Shown here in pieces: positions 1 through 4,994 of a DNA stretch of 5,068 bases; within the stretch, counting starts at the first letter, position 1, and the number at the start of each line of letters is the position of its first letter. Both the position numbers and the translations under genes were made by a program. This DNA is from an uncultured Collinsella sp. (GTDB lineage Bacteria > Actinomycetota > Coriobacteriia > Coriobacteriales > Coriobacteriaceae): positions 1 to 5,068 of the forward strand of contig CABRHR010000121.1 of the NCBI GenBank assembly GCA_902470835.1. Direction: 5' to 3'. Under the pieces are notes generated by a model. The model searched no databases. It had not been told where the DNA came from and saw only the letters and a program-made list of their open reading frames with translations.

Positions 1-328
1 CGACGACTTCTTTGGCGGCAGCAGCTACGGTACCGAGCGCCATCGCGGGGTGTCGCCCGATGCCGGCCGCGTGGCCTCGACCTTTGGATCGGGTGCGCCG
101 CGACCCAAGAAGTCCACGTCCAAGGTATCGCCGACGGTGGAGCGTAAGGTCGATCGCGCTAGCGCATCGCAGGACTTTGCCGCGGGCGATACCGTGAGCC
201 ACAAGACCTTTGGTACGGGCACCGTCATCTCGGTCGCCGGAGACATGATCGAGGTGCAATTCGAAAAGACCGGCCAGACCAAAAAGCTGATGAAGGGCTT
301 TGCGCCGATCGTCAAGCTGAATGCCTAA
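1..328 (+). CDS. pcrA: ATP-dependent DNA helicase PcrA/UvrD type, C-terminal end only (5' partial)
   Basis: Only the last 108 codons are in the window; the reading frame is open from base 2 to the TAA at 326-328. The superfamily 1 motor domains lie upstream and are not seen. The visible part has a polar, Ser/Pro/Lys-rich linker of about 60 residues. It is followed by a compact terminal domain starting FAAGDTVSHKTFGTGTVISV and closing around KKLMKGFAPIVKLNA. This pattern (F..GD.V.H..FG.G.V, then a short beta strand and a KxLM/APIxK ending) is the Tudor-like C-terminal domain of Gram-positive PcrA helicases, which is known to contact RNA polymerase. PcrA unwinds DNA during repair and plasmid replication and clears RecA and transcription complexes. 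The gene converges on manA. Family assignment is good, but UvrD versus PcrA naming cannot be settled from the tail alone. Confidence 0.85.
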   Translation, partial: DDFFGGSSYGTERHRGVSPDAGRVASTFGSGAPRPKKSTSKVSPTVERKVDRASASQDFAAGDTVSHKTFGTGTVISVAGDMIEVQFEKTGQTKKLMKGFAPIVKLNA

Positions 329-342
329 CTGCGAGGTTGACC

Positions 343-457
343 GGGCGCGCCGGAGGCTTTGGTCGCCTGCTCGGACAGTCCTGCTCGCACGGAGAGCACA
401 TTAAGTGCTCTCCGGCTCGTGCGGAACTCGCGATCGACCAAAGCCTCCGGCGCGCCC
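343..457. repeat. 115-bp nested palindrome (large inverted repeat) in the convergent gap
   Basis: The outer arms 343-365 and 435-457 are exact reverse complements over 23 bases, and each contains the 8-bp palindrome GGCGCGCC. Inside lies a second exact inverted repeat, GGAGAGCAC (391-399) and GTGCTCTCC (405-413), around the 5-base loop ATTAA. An additional CGCAC/GTGCG pair (386-390 with 419-423) can form if the right side bulges. The element begins 14 bases after the pcrA stop. No T-run follows either arm, so it does not look like an ordinary intrinsic terminator. It could be a repetitive extragenic palindrome, a miniature mobile element, or a structured 3' UTR. No protein-coding signal fits it. 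Confidence 0.85.
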
Positions 458-559
458 TCTTCCTTGTGGCGTTACGGCTCCTAGCCCGTGAACATCGCAC
501 TGCTCGTTCGCTTTTTGATCTGGAAAACCGGGTGGGCTGATAAAAAATAGATGTGAGTA

Positions 560-591
560 GGGGCTCCTCCGTTGATGAACGGGGGAGCCCC
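560..591. terminator. Hairpin terminator between convergent pcrA and manA, probably bidirectional
   Basis: Bases 560-573 pair with 578-591 over 14 positions with a single T-G wobble (568 with 583) and the tetraloop GATG. Read on the + strand the stem is followed by TTGTTGCGTTTTGGG, which is moderately T-rich. Read on the - strand the stem is followed, after about ten bases, by a run of six T (complement of 542-547). The stem lies 29 bases beyond the manA stop codon, the expected place for a manA terminator. It is 232 bases beyond the pcrA stop, so pcrA may use it as well or end earlier at the palindrome. Confidence 0.75.
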
Positions 592-619
592 TTGTTGCGT
601 TTTGGGTTGTTGTTACGGT

Positions 620-1552
620 CTAGAGATGCGAGATGATCAGTTCCATCTTGCCTTCGAGTTCAATCTTGTCCACGGTGCTCGGGGCCAGCAGGTGGCTTCC
701 CTTGTGGACGGGGTCGCCGCAGACGGTGCCTTCGCCGTCGATGACCGACAGGCACATGAAGGGCCAGCGCTGGTCGAGGGTCTTGCTGCCGTTAACGCGC
801 ACGCGATCGACGGTGTAGCAGGGGCAAGACTCGAGCTCGGTCACGCCGTCCACCTCGGGTGCGGTCACCGTGCCGTCGGTCGGAGCCTGAGCATCAAAGT
901 TTATGCAGTCGAGGCTCTGCTCAATGTGTAGGGGACGCAGTTTGCCGTCGGTGCCGGGGCGGTCGTAATCGTACAGGCGATACGTCACGTCGCTCGACTG
1001 CTGCGTCTCCAAAATGAGCGTGCCGGTCTTGATGGCATGCACGGTGCCGGAATCAATCTGGAAAAAGTCGCCCTTGTGAATTGGCAGCACGTTGAGCATG
1101 TCGTCCCAGCGGCCGTCCTTGATCATCTGTGCGGCCTCGGTGCGGTCTTTAGCACGCTGGCCGACGATGATCGTGGCGCCGGGCTCGCAATCCAGCACGT
1201 ACCAGCACTCGGTTTTGCCCAGGCTGCCGTTCTCGTGCTCGGCGGCGTACTCGTCGTTGGGATGAATCTGGATCGAAAGGTCGTCCTTGGCGTCCAGAAT
1301 CTTAACGAGCAGCGGGAACTCCTTGCCTTCGCAGTTGCCAAAAAGCTCGCGGTGTTCGGCCCACAGCCACGACAGCGTGTGGCCGGCGTACGGTCCCTCC
1401 GCAATCTGGCAGTCGCCGTTGGGATGGGCCGAGATGGCCCAGCACTCACCGATGGGACCCTCGGGAATGTCGTAACCAAATACGGTTTCGAGCTGGCGGC
1501 CGCCCCAGATTTTCTCGTGGAAGATCGGCGTGAGTTTAATCAAATCGGACAT
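620..1552 (-). CDS. manA: Mannose-6-phosphate isomerase, class I (phosphomannose isomerase)
   Basis: This cytosolic zinc enzyme interconverts mannose-6-phosphate and fructose-6-phosphate, linking mannose use and GDP-mannose synthesis to glycolysis. The 310-residue protein has the size of the short Gram-positive form. Visible motifs are an N-terminal PIFHEKIWGG, QIHPND at 95-100 (H97), KTECWYVL at 113-120 (E115) and DSGTVHAIKTGTLILETQQ from 167 (H172). H97, E115 and H172 are the expected metal ligands of this cupin fold. YRLYDYDRPGTDGKLRPLHIEQS follows, also typical. The frame is open to 1612, but I chose the ATG at 1552: the Shine-Dalgarno GGGAG (1564-1560) lies 7 bases before it, and the family begins at this point. 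The ATG at 1558 would leave only 1 base of spacing. It lies 72 bases downstream of the GntR gene on the same strand with no terminator visible between them, so co-transcription is likely. Confidence 0.95.
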   Translation of the reverse strand: MSDLIKLTPIFHEKIWGGRQLETVFGYDIPEGPIGECWAISAHPNGDCQIAEGPYAGHTLSWLWAEHRELFGNCEGKEFPLLVKILDAKDDLSIQIHPNDEYAAEHENGSLGKTECWYVLDCEPGATIIVGQRAKDRTEAAQMIKDGRWDDMLNVLPIHKGDFFQIDSGTVHAIKTGTLILETQQSSDVTYRLYDYDRPGTDGKLRPLHIEQSLDCINFDAQAPTDGTVTAPEVDGVTELESCPCYTVDRVRVNGSKTLDQRWPFMCLSVIDGEGTVCGDPVHKGSHLLAPSTVDKIELEGKMELIISHL

Positions 1553-1559
1553 GTGCATA

Positions 1560-1564
1560 CTCCC
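1560..1564 (-). promoter_or_regulatory. Ribosome binding site that decides the manA start
   Basis: The - strand reads GGGAG, then T, then ATGCACATG. Spacing is 1 base to the first ATG (1558) and 7 bases to the second (1552). Only the second has usable spacing and gives the family-standard N-terminus MSDLIKLTPIF. Confidence 0.7.
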
Positions 1565-1624
1565 ATAAGGTTGTGCGGGCGCCGCGTAAGACAGCTCAAA
1601 ACGAGCACCCACCGGATTACAAAA

Positions 1625-2344
1625 CTAGGCCAGCGTTACGTTGTGCAACTCAAAGCGGTCGCCAACGTTGCGCGAGACCGAATACTCAAAGGCGGCGCCG
1701 CTGTCCAAAAAGCCAATCTGGGTGAGCTCGAGCAGGGGAGAGCCAGGTTTGGTGTCCAGGCGATCGGCTTCTTCCTCGGTTGCTGCCACGGCGCGAATGG
1801 TACGGTGGAAGCTCGAAATTTTCAGCCCGCATTGCTCGCGGACAAAGCGGTAGACCGATCCGTACAGGTCCTTCTTTTTAAGGCCCGGAATCAGCTCGAG
1901 GGGCATGTAGGTGTACTCGATAACGATGGGCTTCTCGTCGGCCTGACGCACGCGCACGATGTGATAGGCAAAGTCATCCTCGGCAATTCCCAGCTGGGCT
2001 GCGATGTCCGCTGGTGGATTAACAATCGAGAAATCGTAGACCACCGAGGTCACCTTCTCCCCGCGGTGCTCATATGAAAAGCCCTGGGCACGGTCGTTTT
2101 TGCCCTGGAAAAACGCCTGGCCGGGAAGTCCCGCCGTGTCCTTAACGTAGGTACCCGATCCACGACGGCTGGTAATAAGACCTTCCTCGGTGATTTGCTC
2201 GATAGCTCGTTTGACGGTGATTTTGGAAACGCTATAGAGCTCGCAGAACTCAACGACGGTGGGAAGCTTGTCGCCTGGCTTGAGGGCGCCGTCCTCGATG
2301 CTTCGACGGATATCCGCAGCGATCGCTTCGTATTTGGGAACCAA
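1625..2344 (-). CDS. GntR-family transcriptional regulator, HutC subfamily (winged helix plus UTRA domain)
   Basis: This 239-residue protein has the normal HutC-type length. Residues 3-68 form the GntR winged helix-turn-helix: KYEAIAADIRRSIEDGALKPG, then KLPTVVEFCELYSVSKITVKRAI and the wing EEGLITSRRGSGTYV. Residues about 88-237 form a UTRA effector domain, with the typical HIVRVRQADEKPIVIEYTYMP segment (126-148) and YGSVYRFV (161-168). The arginine pair R131/R133, E143 and the GSVY loop lie where sugar-phosphate-binding UTRA proteins such as NagR bind their ligand. A phosphosugar effector is therefore plausible but unproven. The start is TTG, preceded by a strong AAGGAGG (2355-2349) 4 bases away, and there is no other in-frame start nearby. 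It lies directly upstream of manA and is divergent from the ROK kinase, so it probably represses its own operon and perhaps the kinase. The exact ligand is unknown. Confidence 0.93.
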   Translation of the reverse strand: MVPKYEAIAADIRRSIEDGALKPGDKLPTVVEFCELYSVSKITVKRAIEQITEEGLITSRRGSGTYVKDTAGLPGQAFFQGKNDRAQGFSYEHRGEKVTSVVYDFSIVNPPADIAAQLGIAEDDFAYHIVRVRQADEKPIVIEYTYMPLELIPGLKKKDLYGSVYRFVREQCGLKISSFHRTIRAVAATEEEADRLDTKPGSPLLELTQIGFLDSGAAFEYSVSRNVGDRFELHNVTLA

Positions 2345-2380
2345 GGAACCTCCTTTCCAACTTGATTGAGAATAAAAGAA

Positions 2381-2386
2381 AGTATA
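2381..2386 (-). promoter_or_regulatory. Candidate -10 box (TATACT) of the gntR-manA operon
   Basis: On the - strand TATACT (2386-2381) is one base from the TATAAT consensus. It would start a transcript near 2374, about 30 bases before the TTG codon. The -35 region 17 bases upstream (AATAGA) is poor, as expected for an activated or weak promoter. A consensus-like TTGACT overlaps the -10 box and cannot act as its -35 element. The sequence lies in the AT-rich part of the divergent gap. Confidence 0.4.
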
Positions 2387-2586
2387 GTCAACACCTAAGT
2401 ATCTCTATTGAGTTATTGAAAAGTTCGAGAAAGATAAAATTAAAAGTCGCCTCGCTTGTAAAATTAGAGCGTTTTAAATGATAAACATCTGAGTAGTGTC
2501 GTGTTGAAAAATGATCGGTCCGAGGACGGGGCCGAACCGATATAACACCCAGCGAACCGAATCTCGTACTCTGCGCTTCCCCAGAT

Positions 2587-2627
2587 AAAACCTGCCAAAA
2601 CAAACCTGTCCCTTTTTGGTAGGTTTT
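2587..2627. repeat. REP-like inverted repeat with ACCTGTCCC loop, upstream of the ROK kinase
   Basis: Arms 2587-2600 and 2614-2627 pair over 14 positions with one G-T wobble, around the 13-base loop CAAACCTGTCCCT. The loop motif ACCTGTCCC (2604-2612) occurs again, in reverse orientation, in the loop of the inverted repeat at 3637-3667. The stem ends in A-runs and T-runs on both sides, so a weak bidirectional terminator or attenuator role is an alternative. Confidence 0.7.
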
Positions 2628-2681
2628 TGCCTTGGGAGCGGTACCATACAGGCAATGTTTAAACGAGAAAGGCGGGCTCCC

Positions 2682-3635
2682 ATGGAACCTAAGCAGTATT
2701 ACATCGGCATCGACGTCGGCGGTACCTCGGTCAAGGAGGGTCTGTTCGATGAGGACGGAAACCTGCTTGCCAAGGCCAGCGTGCCCACGCCTCCCATCGT
2801 TGACGCTGCGGGCTTTGCCGCGGTGACCGAGGCTATCGACCAGGTGGTCGCCAAGGCCCAGGTTCCGCGTGCCTTTGTGGCGGGCATTGGCCTGGCCGTT
2901 CCGTGCCCCATCCCGGCATCGGGCGATGCCAAGGTCAAGGCGAACATCGCCATTAACCTGCCCGAGCTCAAGATCGCCATCCAGGAGCACTGCCCCGACG
3001 CGGTCGTTAAGTACGAGAACGACGCCAACGCCGCTGCTATGGGCGAGGCCTGGCTCGGCTCTGCCAAGGGCGTACAGAACGTGGTGATGGTCACCATTGG
3101 TACCGGCGTGGGCGGCGGCGTTATCGTTAACGGCGACGTGGTATCGGGCGTTGTGGGCGCCGGCGGCGAGATTGGCCACATGTGCCTGAACCCGGCTGAG
3201 GAGCGCACCTGCGGCTGCGGCGGCCATGGCCATCTGGAGCAGTATTCCAGCGCCACCGGCGTGGTGAGCAACTACCTTGCCGAGTGCGAGAAGGCGGGCG
3301 TCGAGCCCATCGAGCTGACCGGCCCCTCCGATTCCAAGGACGTGTTCCAGGCCTGCCGCGAGGGCGACAAGCTCGCGCTGGCCGCGGCCGATACCATGGC
3401 CGACTATCTCGGCCGTGCACTGGCGCTTATTGCCAACGTGGTTGATCCCGAGATGTTCCTCATCGGCGGCGGCGCCTCCGCCTCGGCCGATGTCTACCTC
3501 GACAAGGTTCGCGAGCACTTTAAGCAGTACGCGCTTTCCGCCTCGCGCGAGACACCCATTAAGGTCGCTTCGCTCGGAAACGACGCCGGCATCATCGGTG
3601 CCGCTTACGTAGCCCTGCGCGCCGCCGGTAAATAG
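2682..3635 (+). CDS. ROK-family sugar kinase, probably glucokinase
   Basis: The 317-residue cytosolic protein probably phosphorylates glucose, or a related hexose, at O6 with ATP. Seen in order: the phosphate-binding motif DVGGT (11-15), ENDANAAA (112-119) with the likely catalytic base D114, the IGTGVGGGVI loop (139-148), GGEIGH (161-166), and the ROK zinc signature CGCGGHGHLE (177-186). EQYSSATG follows, then a C-terminal IGGG loop (261-264) and GNDAGIIGAA (299-308). The family normally has Cys at position 184 of the zinc motif; here it is His, which may still bind metal. I chose the ATG at 2682 because AAAGG (2668-2672) sits 9 bases upstream and the protein then starts just before the first beta strand. 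The in-frame ATG at 2655 would add nine residues but lacks a good binding site. It lacks an N-terminal DNA-binding domain, so it is a kinase rather than a ROK repressor. Fructokinase or N-acetylhexosamine kinase activity remains possible. Confidence 0.88.
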   Translation: MEPKQYYIGIDVGGTSVKEGLFDEDGNLLAKASVPTPPIVDAAGFAAVTEAIDQVVAKAQVPRAFVAGIGLAVPCPIPASGDAKVKANIAINLPELKIAIQEHCPDAVVKYENDANAAAMGEAWLGSAKGVQNVVMVTIGTGVGGGVIVNGDVVSGVVGAGGEIGHMCLNPAEERTCGCGGHGHLEQYSSATGVVSNYLAECEKAGVEPIELTGPSDSKDVFQACREGDKLALAAADTMADYLGRALALIANVVDPEMFLIGGGASASADVYLDKVREHFKQYALSASRETPIKVASLGNDAGIIGAAYVALRAAGK

Positions 3636-3636
3636 C

Positions 3637-3687
3637 TGGTGCAAGGGGGACAGGTTACTTTGCACCAACATGGTGCAAAAGGGACAG
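3637..3687. repeat. REP-like inverted repeat plus partial direct copy after the ROK kinase
   Basis: TGGTGCAA (3637-3644) and TTGCACCA (3660-3667) are exact inverted arms around a loop carrying GGGACAGGT (3647-3655), the reverse complement of the loop motif at 2604-2612. A partial second copy follows: TGGTGCAA at 3671-3678 and GGGACAG at 3681-3687. The two copies match at 15 of 17 positions and are spaced 34 bases. The first base of the element lies two bases after the kinase stop codon. There is no T-run after the stem, so it is not a standard intrinsic terminator. Confidence 0.75.
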
Positions 3688-3756
3688 CCTTGGCCCCCGT
3701 GCCTGCGCCCCAAAATATACCGTGGCCCTTCCGTCTGCGAAGGCTCGGCATCGGCG

Positions 3757-3765
3757 TGCTACCAT
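3757..3765 (+). promoter_or_regulatory. Candidate extended -10 promoter of ppaC
   Basis: TGCTACCAT fits an extended -10 (TGn followed by TAnnnT) and would start transcription near 3772, giving a leader of about 32 bases. The hexamer TACCAT recurs at 2642-2647 at a similar distance from the ROK kinase start. No consensus -35 is visible, as is common for extended -10 promoters. Confidence 0.4.
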
Positions 3766-3803
3766 AGCTACGTCCAAGTACACATATCAAGTGGAGGATA
3801 TCC

Positions 3804-4727
3804 ATGGCAAACGTTCTTGTCTTTGGTCACCAGAACCCCGATAACGACGCCATCATGAGCGCCGTCGTCCTGTCCCAGCTGCTCAACCAGGTTGAGTATG
3901 CCGGCAACACCTACGAGGCCTGCGCCCTTGGTCAGCTTCCGGCCGAGTCCGCCAAGCTGCTCGCCGACGCCGGCATCGCCGAGCCCCGCGTGATCGAGTC
4001 CGTCGAGGCCGGTCAGCTCGTCGTCCTCACCGACCACAACGAGTCTGCCCAGTCTGTCGCCGGCCTTAAGGACGCCACGGTCTTTGGCGTTGTCGATCAT
4101 CACCGCATCGGCGACTTTGAGACCGCCGGCCCGCTGCACTACATTTGCCTGCCCTGGGGCTCCAGCTGCACCATCGTCACCAAGCTCGCCGGCGTGCTCG
4201 GCGTTGAGCTTTCCGACGTCCAGGCCAAGCTGCTGCTCTCGGCCATGATGACCGACACGCTCATGCTCAAGAGCCCCACCACCACCGATGTCGACCGCGC
4301 CGTCGCCGCCAAGCTCGGCGAGCAGGTGGGCGTCGACCCGGTCAAGTTTGGCATGGAGGTCTTCCTCACCCGTCCGTCCGGCTCCTTCACCGCAGCCGAG
4401 ATGGTCGGCAACGACATCAAGATGTTCGAGCCCGCCGGCAAGAAGCTGCTCATCGGCCAGTACGAGACCGTCGACAAGAGCCGCGCGCTCGGCATGATCG
4501 ACGAGATTCGCGAGGCCATGCGCGCCTACGCCGCCGAGAAGGGTGCTGACGGCATTGTCCTGTGCATCACCGACATCATGGAGGAGGGCTCGCAGGTCCT
4601 GCTCGAGGGCGAGACCGAGGCTGCTCAGAAGGGCCTGGGCATTGCCGACGAGCACGACGGCGTCTGGATGCCGGGCGTCCTCTCCCGTAAGAAGCAGGTC
4701 GCTGCCCCCATCATGGCCGCCTGCTAG
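3804..4727 (+). CDS. ppaC: Manganese-dependent inorganic pyrophosphatase, family II (DHH superfamily)
   Basis: The enzyme hydrolyses pyrophosphate to two phosphates in the cytosol and so drives biosynthetic reactions that release pyrophosphate. The 307-residue length is standard for the form without regulatory CBS domains. The N-terminal DHH domain shows GHQNPDNDAI (H9, D13, D15), TDHNE (D77) and VVDHH (D98, H99, H100). D151 lies in MMTDTLMLKSP. These match the known metal ligands of the family almost position for position. The C-terminal DHHA2 domain ends with the substrate-binding SRKKQ (294-298). The start is secure: GGAGG (3793-3797) lies 6 bases before the ATG. The gene follows the ROK kinase after 168 bases, with a separate promoter-like sequence and its own terminator, so it is probably transcribed alone or by partial read-through. 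Nothing is missing or unusual in the active site. Confidence 0.97.
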   Translation: MANVLVFGHQNPDNDAIMSAVVLSQLLNQVEYAGNTYEACALGQLPAESAKLLADAGIAEPRVIESVEAGQLVVLTDHNESAQSVAGLKDATVFGVVDHHRIGDFETAGPLHYICLPWGSSCTIVTKLAGVLGVELSDVQAKLLLSAMMTDTLMLKSPTTTDVDRAVAAKLGEQVGVDPVKFGMEVFLTRPSGSFTAAEMVGNDIKMFEPAGKKLLIGQYETVDKSRALGMIDEIREAMRAYAAEKGADGIVLCITDIMEEGSQVLLEGETEAAQKGLGIADEHDGVWMPGVLSRKKQVAAPIMAAC

Positions 4728-4746
4728 GTTTAGTTGACCAAACGCC

Positions 4747-4786
4747 ACGACCGGATCGCGGACGCCCCGCGCTCCGGTCGTTTTTT
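4747..4786 (+). terminator. Intrinsic terminator of ppaC
   Basis: ACGACCGGA (4747-4755) pairs exactly with TCCGGTCGT (4773-4781). After one mismatch the stem continues with CGCGG (4757-4761) and CCGCG (4767-4771) around the loop ACGCC. A run of six T (4781-4786) follows. It lies 19 bases beyond the ppaC stop codon. Confidence 0.95.
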
Positions 4787-4813
4787 GTGCACGGCGCCGC
4801 GTTGTCTCTTGGA

Positions 4814-4878
4814 CAGGTGTGCCCGTGCCGTTGAGCAAATAATGTTCAACCTGTGGTTCCGCTTTTCGGTCACACCTG
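4814..4878 (+). other. Inverted-repeat structure upstream of the last gene (possible structured leader)
   Basis: CAGGTGTG (4814-4821) and CACACCTG (4871-4878) are exact inverted arms. Between them lie a 7-bp hairpin (4830-4836 with 4844-4850, one G-T wobble, loop AAATAAT) and a small CCG/CGG hairpin (4859-4861 with 4867-4869). Together they could fold into a three-way junction. I do not recognise a known riboswitch or leader family. It could equally be a DNA-level palindrome. Confidence 0.45.
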
Positions 4879-4924
4879 CGTGCTTGTCGTGCAGGGTAGG
4901 CTAGATGCAAGCGTAATACGTTAG

Positions 4925-4961
4925 AGCGCGGCGCCGCCACTTGGGCGGGCCGTGCTTTTTT
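4925..4961 (+). terminator. Intrinsic terminator or attenuator in the leader of the last gene
   Basis: Bases 4925-4932 pair with 4949-4956 (one G-T wobble). After a bulged G at 4933, bases 4934-4938 pair with 4944-4948 around the loop ACTTG. That gives a 13-bp GC-rich stem, followed directly by six T (4956-4961). It ends 33 bases before the ATG at 4995 and well away from ppaC, which already has a terminator. It is therefore either an attenuator in the downstream gene's leader or the end of a short unannotated transcript. A second hairpin, ACGGGA/TCCCGT (4965-4970 with 4975-4980), sits just before the ribosome binding site. Confidence 0.8.
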
Positions 4962-4994
4962 AAGACGGGAGCTTTCCCGTGAAAGGAGCCGCCC

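Larger units (their letters stand above)
2345..2681. promoter_or_regulatory. Divergent control region between gntR-manA and the ROK kinase
   Basis: This 337-base stretch has no convincing gene. From about 2365 to 2500 it is strikingly AT-rich compared with the genes on both sides, as expected for a promoter and operator zone. Candidate + strand promoter parts are TTGTAA (2456-2461) with TGATAA (2479-2484) at 17-base spacing, and TACCAT (2642-2647) 35 bases before the kinase ATG. TACCAT recurs at nearly the same distance from ppaC. TATTGA is repeated at 2406-2411 and 2414-2419. CGAACCGA is repeated at 2533-2540 and 2553-2560. A REP-like palindrome occupies 2587-2627. Which of these bind the GntR protein cannot be told from sequence. 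Confidence 0.6.

Noticed and set aside
366..387. Direct repeat CCTGCTCG (366-373 and 380-387), considered as a CRISPR-like or tandem repeat
   Set aside because: There are only two short copies, inside the palindrome, with no array or further spacing pattern.
337..540. 67-codon + strand and 62-codon - strand open frames across the large palindrome
   Set aside because: Both are mostly translations of the inverted repeat itself, with no good ribosome binding site or domain.
1553..1612. 20-residue N-terminal extension of manA from an alternative start at 1612
   Set aside because: The extension is not family-like, and the Shine-Dalgarno site GGGAG at 1564-1560 fits the ATG at 1552.
1037..2077. 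346-codon open frame on the + strand opposite manA and gntR
   Set aside because: It spans two well-supported genes and their gap, has no ribosome binding site of note, and shows no recognisable domain.
2464..2683. Short - strand open frames (63 and 69 codons) in the divergent gap
   Set aside because: They run through the REP-like palindrome and the promoter zone, start without a clear ribosome binding site, and overlap each other in different frames.
3637..3667. Inverted repeat after the ROK kinase as its transcription terminator
   Set aside because: The stem is short with a 15-base loop and is followed by AACATGG, not a T-run; the shared loop motif fits a REP-like element better.
2388..3713. 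441-codon open frame on the - strand opposite the ROK kinase
   Set aside because: The sense strand encodes a full ROK kinase with all motifs. The antisense frame is low-complexity (Gly/Ala/Leu/His-rich), matches no family I know, and is the usual by-product of GC-rich codon use.
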